Source: SAR324 cluster bacterium (GTDB lineage: Bacteria > Bdellovibrionota > UBA2361 > JAAZON01). From it: a stretch of 11,203 bases of DNA. The stretch is from assembly GCA_012797725.1 (NCBI GenBank), contig JAAZON010000105.1, positions 1 to 11,203 on the forward strand. The letters run 5' to 3'. The notes beneath the pieces are model-generated. The model searched no databases, had not been told where the DNA came from, and saw nothing but the letters and a program-made list of their open reading frames with translations. Numbering within the stretch: the stretch's first letter is position 1; each line of letters starts with the position of its first letter. The position numbers and the translations under genes were made by a program. Below, piece after piece: positions 5,402 to 11,203 of the stretch.

Positions 5402-7192
5402 ATGGATATGCTTAGAAATAAAATTAGTTCTATTTTTGTTTGTTTGATGTGTCTTAATGCATGTAGCGTAAGCCCGAAACTGAATAACCCAGATCCCTTT
5501 CTCGCTAATTCGGAAAGCCCTACTAAGATGATAATGGATCCAGATGTGGAGCGTGCATCCAAGGCATTTCATTATTATTTGATGGGACAATTGCAGTATG
5601 GCGATAAAAATTACGAAGAGGCAGCCGACAATTTCACAAAGGCCAGTGATTTGGTAGAAAACCCTGCCCCTGCGCTGCATTGCAAACTGGCAGAGCTTTA
5701 TCTTCGTGAAGGAAATCTTGATAAAGCATTCGATGAAAGCTCTAAAGCCTTGAGTGAAAATCCAAAGGGAGTGGATGAACGACTTCTTCAAGCGGGTATC
5801 CTGGAAGCCAAGAAAGACTTTGGCCAAGCTGAAGAGATTTATAAACAGCTCATCGTTGAAGAGCCAAAGCTTCCCACACCCTATCTTTTGCTTGCGGGAT
5901 TGTATTCAGACCAGGGCCAAAATTCAAAAAGTTCGCAAGTATTAGAAGCCATGCTGGGGGCGATACCAGAAGATTTGTCAGCCAATTATTTTCTGGCACG
6001 ATCCTATGAGTTGGAAGAAAGGCTTGACAAGGCAAGTCACTATTATCGAATAGCATTGCAGTATCAACCGCATAATAATGAGATCGCAATTGATCTCGTT
6101 CGAGTTTTGATTAAGCAAAAAGACTTTGAGGAAAGTAAGGAGTTGCTTAGAGAAATCTTAGCAAGGGATCCTCAACATGCTGATGCACGTCGTTTGCTAA
6201 GTAATTTAATGGTCGGAGAGGGTAATTTTACTGAGGCGCTTGAGCATCTTCAGATTCTCGAGGCTTCCGAAGCGGATCCATCAGAGACGAGACTCAAAAT
6301 AGCGCTTTTGGAAATTGAACGAAGAGATTTCGATTCTGCTGTGCGAGAGCTGAATTTATTGCTCGCACAGCACCCTGAACATGCCATGGCTCGTTATTAT
6401 CTTGCTTCTATTTATGCAGGCCAGGGCAAGAGCAAGGAGGCGGTAGAAGAGCTGCTTAAGATAAACAAAACAGATCCATTGTATGTAAGATCCAGAACGT
6501 TTGCTGCGATTATTTTAAGACAGAATAAAGATCTCAAAGGAGCCGAAGAAGCAATAAGTGATGCTTATAAGGCAGATAGCAGCAATGAAGAAGTCTTTTA
6601 TTTTCTTATAGCGATTCTTCATGATACCGGGAAATATCTTGAAGCTGAGAAATTACTAGAGCCGTTGGCAAGGAAAGAGACTGCATCTGAACGTTTGCTT
6701 TTTAATTATGCACTAGTGCTTCATAAACGAGGAAAAGATTCAAAAGCTCTTGAGGTTATGGAGAAAATTCTGCGCATAAATCCTGATAATTCAGAAGCTC
6801 TTAATTATGTGGCCTATGAACTTGCCGATTCGGGGAAGGATTTAGATCGGGCAGAGCAACTTGTGGATAACGCTCTAAAGCTTAAGCCAGATGAGGCAAA
6901 TTTTCTTGATACTAAGGGTTGGATAATGTTTCAGAAGAAACACCTCAATGAAGCGGTTCAATTACTTGGAAGGGCAGCATCTCTATCGAGTGATGATGTG
7001 GTTATTTTAAAACATTATGGCGATGCTCTTCGTGATACAGGGCGTTATCTGGAAGCAACAGAGACATACAAAAAAGCAATTGAGAAGGCGAAAGGTTCAA
7101 AAGACAACGAAGAAAAGTCGCTTATTGGGAAAATGGAAAATAGCATTGAGCGTATACTAAAGCTCAAAACTGTAGAAAGCCCAGAGAAATGA
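5402..7192 (+). CDS. TPR-repeat lipoprotein
   Basis: A 596-residue predicted lipoprotein. A short basic start and hydrophobic segment lead to the lipobox LNAC, with the acylated cysteine at residue 21. After a short linker the rest is a superhelix of about 15 tetratricopeptide repeats (roughly residues 55-575) with the usual G/A-Y-A-A pattern; the C-terminal ones are the most regular (ALNYVAYELADSGKDLDRAE, then TKGWIMFQKKHLNEAV). TPR domains bind other proteins, so this is a periplasmic scaffold or assembly factor anchored in a membrane; the partner is unknown. The ATG at 5402 is preferred because it puts a compact signal peptide before the cysteine. ATG 5408 and an upstream TTG at 5366 are alternatives, and no strong Shine-Dalgarno decides between them. 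The TGA shares four bases with the start of the next gene. Lipoprotein and TPR calls are firm. Confidence 0.88.
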   Translation: MDMLRNKISSIFVCLMCLNACSVSPKLNNPDPFLANSESPTKMIMDPDVERASKAFHYYLMGQLQYGDKNYEEAADNFTKASDLVENPAPALHCKLAELYLREGNLDKAFDESSKALSENPKGVDERLLQAGILEAKKDFGQAEEIYKQLIVEEPKLPTPYLLLAGLYSDQGQNSKSSQVLEAMLGAIPEDLSANYFLARSYELEERLDKASHYYRIALQYQPHNNEIAIDLVRVLIKQKDFEESKELLREILARDPQHADARRLLSNLMVGEGNFTEALEHLQILEASEADPSETRLKIALLEIERRDFDSAVRELNLLLAQHPEHAMARYYLASIYAGQGKSKEAVEELLKINKTDPLYVRSRTFAAIILRQNKDLKGAEEAISDAYKADSSNEEVFYFLIAILHDTGKYLEAEKLLEPLARKETASERLLFNYALVLHKRGKDSKALEVMEKILRINPDNSEALNYVAYELADSGKDLDRAEQLVDNALKLKPDEANFLDTKGWIMFQKKHLNEAVQLLGRAASLSSDDVVILKHYGDALRDTGRYLEATETYKKAIEKAKGSKDNEEKSLIGKMENSIERILKLKTVESPEK

Positions 7193-8019
7193 ACAGAGGG
7201 ACAGTCAACATTCTAGAGGTGATTTTTTTGCTGGGGATGTTTTTAGCAACATCTTGTGCGCCTAAACAAATAATCTTGCCACAAATACAAGGTAGAGCGC
7301 TTACGCCCGAAGAACGGCAAGTCATTTTCAATAGCCTTCAAGAAAAATTTGACGCAGTGCAGAGTGCCAAAATTTTGTATGATGCGAATTTTACAAACCG
7401 GGATGAAACACAATCCTTAAGATTAGTAGCAGTTTTTGAGAAGCCGGAACACCTTCGACTGGAGACTTTTCCGGATACTTCGTTTTTGTCCCTTCAACTT
7501 ATGGTCATGAATGGAACAATTGTGAGCCTTATTGATAATACCTCACATAAAGCTTTTTTGACTAACAATGCTGAGAGATTACTTCGTCGTTTTTTAAAGC
7601 TTCCAATCGGAGCAGCAGATTTAATCGCAATACTAAGCGGACGAATTTCTGCAACCGATTTGAAAAAGATGAGATCGGGTGAGAATTTTAATGTTTATGC
7701 AAATGAGGAATTGGGTAGATACCTAATATCTAAAGGTGATGGAGACATCATCTGGGAAGTTAACAAATTTTCACTCCAGGTGGAGGATGTTGTTTATAGG
7801 AATATTTTTAACGATGAAGTGATATTGCGAGCTCACTGCAACGACATAATAAATGAGGGGGCGATTCAAATGCCCTCAAATATCAATATTGAAGTTCCAG
7901 GAGAACGTCTGCAGTTCGACTTTAAAGCACGGACTAGCAGGATTAATCAAACGATCCCAGAAAATCTATTTGAAGTGGAAATACCATCTGGATTCTCAGT
8001 TGAAGTAATTGATGAGTGA
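7189..8019 (+). CDS. LolB/DUF4292-like lipoprotein
   Basis: A 276-residue predicted lipoprotein: the N-terminal hydrophobic segment (about 8-20) ends in lipobox ATSC with the cysteine at residue 23. A helix follows (EERQVIFNSLQEKFDAVQ), then alternating strands with LRLVAVFEKPEHLRLE and MVMNGTIVSLIDN, then FLKLPIGAADLIAILSG. That order matches the half-barrel fold of LolA/LolB and the related DUF4292 proteins, which bind the acyl chains of lipoproteins in transit to the outer membrane. I place it in the superfamily by pattern, not by a decisive motif, so true LolB activity is inference. Its ATG overlaps the TPR gene stop (ATGA), so the two are translationally coupled and probably cooperate. 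It ends 8 bases before the convergent permease gene, leaving almost no room for a terminator. Confidence 0.75.
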   Translation: MNRGTVNILEVIFLLGMFLATSCAPKQIILPQIQGRALTPEERQVIFNSLQEKFDAVQSAKILYDANFTNRDETQSLRLVAVFEKPEHLRLETFPDTSFLSLQLMVMNGTIVSLIDNTSHKAFLTNNAERLLRRFLKLPIGAADLIAILSGRISATDLKKMRSGENFNVYANEELGRYLISKGDGDIIWEVNKFSLQVEDVVYRNIFNDEVILRAHCNDIINEGAIQMPSNINIEVPGERLQFDFKARTSRINQTIPENLFEVEIPSGFSVEVIDE

Positions 8020-8027
8020 CCTTTGGT

Positions 8028-9728
8028 TCAGGAGAATCTTCTGATCATTGCCTTCTCACCAATCAGAATCGCCCAGTGTCCAACGTACAAGTTAATAAAG
8101 ATGAGGCAAACAAGACTTAGTATTGGACAGATCAACCATTGAATGGTTCCCATACCCTGTACAGATTGACGAAGTATCAGTCCAAAAAATAGCATAAAAA
8201 TAGGAATTAAATTTACTAGAGAAAACAGTACGCAAATTAAAACATTCAAAACACCTGCAAAACTTGCTGACACTTGTGCGGAATAATCCCAATCAAACTC
8301 AGCAAAAAAAGCACCAATGCCAATACTACACGCGCACAGACCGTATGATATTATGCAGCTTGCAAGGACTGTAAAGAAAATTAGATTTGGTTGAACGTCA
8401 AGTGCCAATGCTCCAGTGCCAATTATAACAGAAGAAATTACAGCAATTGGACAAAACCATACTATCAATTTGCCATGCAAGAATTCTGATATTGAGCAGG
8501 GGGAACTTTGAATAACCCAATATGATAAACCTTCCAGTGAGATTGATGGGAATACGAATCTAGTGCATACCGCGCTCATAAGCATAGATCCAACGCCTAT
8601 GTTCAAGATCAGCAAGAACCCTTCCCACCATTTGTGAAATGCCTCGGGAATATTTTGATATGTGGCGATGATACGGAAATTGTAAATATATATTATACAA
8701 ATGCTCAAAAGAAGGATGAGTTGAATAGTATGCGTCATGTCCCGAGCAAAAAGTCTAAGTTCCTTCGAAAATATCGCACGAAAGCGTTGGGTCATCAGAG
8801 GTGTGCAAAAAACAAGACGTCTTTGAGCGTTTCTACTCTCAAAACGTTGTCTTGCGTTTGGGGATAATGATTTTGAATAGGCATAAAAATGCAAGAATGC
8901 GGTAATGCAATATGCAAGCAATATCAATAGGATTGCGAACAAAAAAAGAAGGCCAAACTCACGAAAAGGAAACAAACTTTGTTGCCTGAGAGTATGCAAC
9001 AGACATTTCGAAGCCCAATAAGGTGGTCCGATATAAATGAATTCACTTGCGAAGTGGCGAAGAGTATTCCAGAAGATTTGCAACTGAGCGTGGTCTTTAA
9101 GATTGTAGCTGGCAGTTTTCAGCAATAATACAATTCCAAAAATACAAGCTCCACCAATTAAAACATCTCTGCTTCTGTTCGCTGGGACTATACAGGCAAA
9201 AAGTATCGTAATAATAAGTGCGCACGCAGATGCGATCAGGAAACATGGGAGTATAATAAGACTTCCCCGCAAGATAAACATTCCGTTTCTTTGAAAGTGA
9301 GAATCGAAAGCCCAGATTATCGGAAACACAAATACAAAAAAGGTCCAAAATGAGTGGAGTATCGTGTCGAAAAATTTACCGATGAAGAACTGCCTTTGTG
9401 AAAGTGGAGTTGAAAGCAAGAACTCAACATCGAGGGAAAGAAACAAGGTGCCGAGTGCTCTAATAGCTGATGCTAAAAATACGGTTATTAAAAATATGGC
9501 CAAAAAGGGTGTAAGCACCGTGCTATAGGAGAAAAACGATTCCCTCATTATACCAGCTGTTTCGGAAAGAAAATTAAGAGTCCCCTCATAAAGGAAAAGA
9601 ATTGTCGTAAGAGACAACAAAAGAAGTGGGATTTCCCGTCCTATAGCAGCTTTTTTTTGTGCCCCTGGAACCCATTTATTTTTCAACGCCAGAATTTTAG
9701 GTTTTGCTATCAGTGGAACAAGAAACAC
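8028..9728 (-). CDS. ABC-2-type exporter permease, double length
   Basis: A 566-residue, very hydrophobic protein with about 12 membrane segments (roughly 33-53, 71-95, 122-141, 155-181, 189-205, 258-283, 335-352, 370-390, 420-443, 449-475, 488-517, 530-553). Its two halves look alike: FLLSTPLSQRQFFIGKFF (103-120) matches VIQSSPCSISEFLHGK (405-420), and KELRLFARD (322-330) looks like the pre-helix that opens an ABC-2 half. It therefore resembles two ABC-2 half-permeases fused, as in the 'putative ABC exporter' family. Start is GTG at 9728; GAGGA sits four bases before it, and the nearby ATG at 9730 is out of frame. Only 7 bases separate it from the ATPase stop, so the pair is one operon. Substrate unknown. 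Confidence 0.82.
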   Translation of the reverse strand: MFLVPLIAKPKILALKNKWVPGAQKKAAIGREIPLLLLSLTTILFLYEGTLNFLSETAGIMRESFFSYSTVLTPFLAIFLITVFLASAIRALGTLFLSLDVEFLLSTPLSQRQFFIGKFFDTILHSFWTFFVFVFPIIWAFDSHFQRNGMFILRGSLIILPCFLIASACALIITILFACIVPANRSRDVLIGGACIFGIVLLLKTASYNLKDHAQLQIFWNTLRHFASEFIYIGPPYWASKCLLHTLRQQSLFPFREFGLLFLFAILLILLAYCITAFLHFYAYSKSLSPNARQRFESRNAQRRLVFCTPLMTQRFRAIFSKELRLFARDMTHTIQLILLLSICIIYIYNFRIIATYQNIPEAFHKWWEGFLLILNIGVGSMLMSAVCTRFVFPSISLEGLSYWVIQSSPCSISEFLHGKLIVWFCPIAVISSVIIGTGALALDVQPNLIFFTVLASCIISYGLCACSIGIGAFFAEFDWDYSAQVSASFAGVLNVLICVLFSLVNLIPIFMLFFGLILRQSVQGMGTIQWLICPILSLVCLIFINLYVGHWAILIGEKAMIRRFS

Positions 9729-9735
9729 ATATTCC

Positions 9736-10491
9736 TCACATGGCAGAAGACGTCAGGTTTATGAATATATTCTCAAGCCCCTCATCCGTCCCACCCACTA
9801 AGGCTCTTATTTCGGCTAAGGTGCCAACAGTAAGAATCGCACCCTTATGTATAATTGCGATTCTATCCGCTAATTCTTCAGCAACTGACAAAGTGTGAGT
9901 GGAAAGCAGTATGGATGTTCCTTTTTTTGCATATTGCTTAAATGACTCTTTTAAAAATTTTGCACCATGAGGATCGAGTCCTACCATTGGTTCGTCTACA
10001 ATCAGGAGTTGAGGTTCGTGCACAAGTGCAGAGCAGGTTGCAAGGCGTTGTTTCATGCCATGTGAGTAACTTTCGATTAACTCATCTTGCCAATCTTTTA
10101 AGCTGTATTCCCCAAGAAGTTTATCAATACGTTCTTCAGCAATTTCTGCTTTAATCTTGTAAAGCTCACAGATGAAATAGAGGAACTCCCGTCCAGTAAG
10201 TTTGTTGTACATATAGGGACGGTCGGGAATATAGCCGGTTATTTGTTTGGCCTGAATAGGCTCAGTAGCCATATTGAATTTGCTAATTTGAATGCTGCCG
10301 GAACTTGGTCGGAGTACTCCAGCTAACATTCTCAAGGTGGTTGTCTTTCCTGCCCCGTTTACACCCAGAAAACCAAAGATCTCCCCTGGCATAATGTTAA
10401 AAGAGACTTCATTTACCGCACGAAATTTTCCATAGTCTTTGCAGAGTTTGTCCACAATGAGCATGGGCGTCTTTGAATCTTTACTTTGCAC
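9736..10491 (-). CDS. ABC transporter ATP-binding protein (CcmA-like, ABC-2 type)
   Basis: A 251-residue nucleotide-binding subunit that powers the permease encoded directly downstream. Motifs in order: Walker A GVNGAGKTT, a Q-loop region reading GYIPDRPYMY, signature SHGMKQRL, Walker B LLIVDEP followed by GLDP, and the switch histidine in STH. The usual Q-loop glutamine is replaced in a YIPDxP context, which is seen in the CcmA-type ABC-2 ATPases. GTG at 10491 is chosen as start because a strong GGAAGG (10497-10502) lies five bases before it; TTG at 10515 (in-frame) has no ribosome binding site and ATG at residue 10 is a less supported alternative. Function in export is firm by family; cargo (lipid, polysaccharide, peptide or drug) is not indicated. 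Confidence 0.92.
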   Translation of the reverse strand: MQSKDSKTPMLIVDKLCKDYGKFRAVNEVSFNIMPGEIFGFLGVNGAGKTTTLRMLAGVLRPSSGSIQISKFNMATEPIQAKQITGYIPDRPYMYNKLTGREFLYFICELYKIKAEIAEERIDKLLGEYSLKDWQDELIESYSHGMKQRLATCSALVHEPQLLIVDEPMVGLDPHGAKFLKESFKQYAKKGTSILLSTHTLSVAEELADRIAIIHKGAILTVGTLAEIRALVGGTDEGLENIFINLTSSAM

Positions 10492-10508
10492 AATAACCTT
10501 CCATCCAG

Positions 10509-10537
10509 ATAACAATAATATCTAGTGCCGCTTTCAA
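10509..10537 (-). promoter_or_regulatory. Possible promoter of the ABC operon
   Basis: On the minus strand TTGAAA (10532-10537) is followed after 17 bases by TGTTAT (10509-10514). The -35 is reasonable and the spacing ideal, but the -10 is poor and the transcript would begin only a few bases before the ribosome binding site. An alternative TATTAT overlaps it with a worse -35. Confidence 0.25.
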
Positions 10538-11035
10538 TAAGTCTTTTCACCGTCGACTATCATTGGTAAGCTGAACCAACGACAGGACCTCGCCTAGGTT
10601 TCGTCGCGCAAGCCGGAAAGAGCCAAATAATAAGGCAAATCTATGTCTGCATAGAGACAAGATCTAACCGGTCGACCAATCGCTGGTGAAACTGCTTTCT
10701 GAACGGCGTACTAGTTTAGATGAGCATAAGGGCCTTGGTGTTGGCAAATAAATAAAGCTTTTTGTTATTCTTGACCTGAGTGTTAGCCCGAAATTGCCCA
10801 AAAAGTGTGGGGGTGAAGTCCTTCACTTAAGCAATTACGTCATGCCCTAGTCTATTCAATTTATTGATGATAATGGCAGCGAGCACTTGGAAGGTGGACT
10901 CAAGTTACCCGCACTTAATGAGGAGTAGTTTGTTAGCGTCGATGTTAACTATCCAATTTTCAAGGATTTTTGGGCCATGCTCACCTTCAAAACAAGCGTT
11001 TGGGCAGCAAAGCTCTTACCTTGTTGCAGGTGAAG
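10538..11035. other. Long region without a convincing gene
   Basis: About 500 bases on the upstream side of the ABC operon and downstream of the edge gene. Small hairpins are present: TTGGT/ACCAA near 10564-10580, TCTATG-TCTG-CATAGA at 10641-10656, and GTGAA-GTCC-TTCAC at 10813-10826. On the minus strand one frame gives protein-like fragments broken by in-frame stops, the last being 25 codons ending at 10827 (starts LESTFQVLAA). This could be a decayed gene, but no family is recognisable. No tRNA T-loop motif, CRISPR or insertion-sequence ends were seen. Confidence 0.5.
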
Positions 11036-11203
11036 TCAGAGCGGCCTAAGAGTGGGGAGCTTAATGGTTACTTTCAAATAACAAATTTTTTCTTTCTTGG
11101 ATCTGAATAAACCCTCGAATTCAGTGGGAACATTTGCTTCCAAATAAGTGCTGTTGTACAAATCTTCGGTATGTTCAACAATCTGAAACTGGTGTGAAGA
11201 CTC
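11036..11203 (-). CDS. C-terminal fragment of an edge gene, possibly GTPase HflX
   Basis: Open from the right edge to TGA at 11036-11038: 55 residues of a C-terminus. The visible part, including HQFQIVEHTEDLYNSTYLEA then NVPTEFEGLF, resembles the last strand-rich segment of HflX-type ribosome-associated GTPases, which in many species reads like an acidic stretch, then L-x-A/V-x-x-P and a closing helix. The match is by memory of the family shape only and the fragment has no catalytic motif, so the identity is tentative. The terminal lysine-rich tail KEKICYLKVTIKLPTLRPL looks longer than usual. Confidence 0.4.
   Translation of the reverse strand, partial: ESSHQFQIVEHTEDLYNSTYLEANVPTEFEGLFRSKKEKICYLKVTIKLPTLRPL

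Noticed and set aside
10776..10830. Integron attC-like site, from GTGTTAGCCCG and the nearby short hairpin
   Set aside because: The core does not fit the GTTRRRY / RYYYAAC consensus and no integron integrase is present.
10864..11049. 61-codon plus-strand frame
   Set aside because: No ribosome binding site, no recognisable domain, and it overlaps the end of the edge gene on the other strand.
1..11203. CRISPR arrays, transposase genes, integrases, restriction nucleases or toxin-antitoxin pairs
   Set aside because: I looked on both strands and saw no regularly spaced repeats and no such motif in any frame.

Overview
The window reads as chromosomal DNA of a low-to-moderate GC Gram-negative bacterium with a lipid A-type outer membrane. 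The evidence is an LpxL/HtrB-family acyltransferase, two lipoproteins with lipobox cysteines (one LolB-like), and bacterial tRNA-Glu and tRNA-Gln genes. The TPR lipoprotein plus LolB-like lipoprotein next to tRNA-Gln is reminiscent of deltaproteobacteria-like lineages, but no gene here fixes the taxonomy and I do not name a genus.

Layout. (1) 1-1827, minus: an adenine-specific DNA methyltransferase of the Eco57I/TaqI-like type, cut off by the left edge. (2) 1828-2103: divergent intergenic region with an imperfect inverted repeat. (3) 2104-4516, plus: an LpxL-family acyltransferase overlapping a GT39/ArnT-like membrane glycosyltransferase, probably one envelope-lipid unit. A possible 36-residue ORF follows. 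(4) 4651-4999: no protein gene. It holds a GC-rich hairpin cluster and a 17-bp near-copy of the 3' end of the adjacent tRNA-Glu. (5) 5000-5343: tRNA-Glu(CTC) on minus and tRNA-Gln(CTG) on plus, transcribed divergently from promoters that can be read, with a perfect 11-bp hairpin between them. (6) 5402-8019, plus: a 15-repeat TPR lipoprotein and a LolB/DUF4292-like lipoprotein joined by an ATGA overlap. (7) 8028-10491, minus: an ABC-2-type exporter, ATPase first and then a double-length permease. (8) 10492-11035: 544 bases without a convincing gene. (9) 11036-11203, minus: the C-terminal tail of a gene entering from the right edge, possibly HflX.

How the genes fit together. The acyltransferase and the GT39 protein overlap and both use lipid substrates at the inner membrane, so they plausibly modify the same lipid (lipid A or a related glycolipid). 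The two lipoproteins are translationally coupled and probably work in outer-membrane lipoprotein or envelope handling. The ABC pair is a self-contained exporter of unknown substrate. I see no complete, clearly new system. The best leads are the hairpin-rich region beside tRNA-Glu with its partial tRNA copy, the acyltransferase-glycosyltransferase pair, and whatever lies beyond the left edge next to the methyltransferase. All counts and pairings were made by eye.
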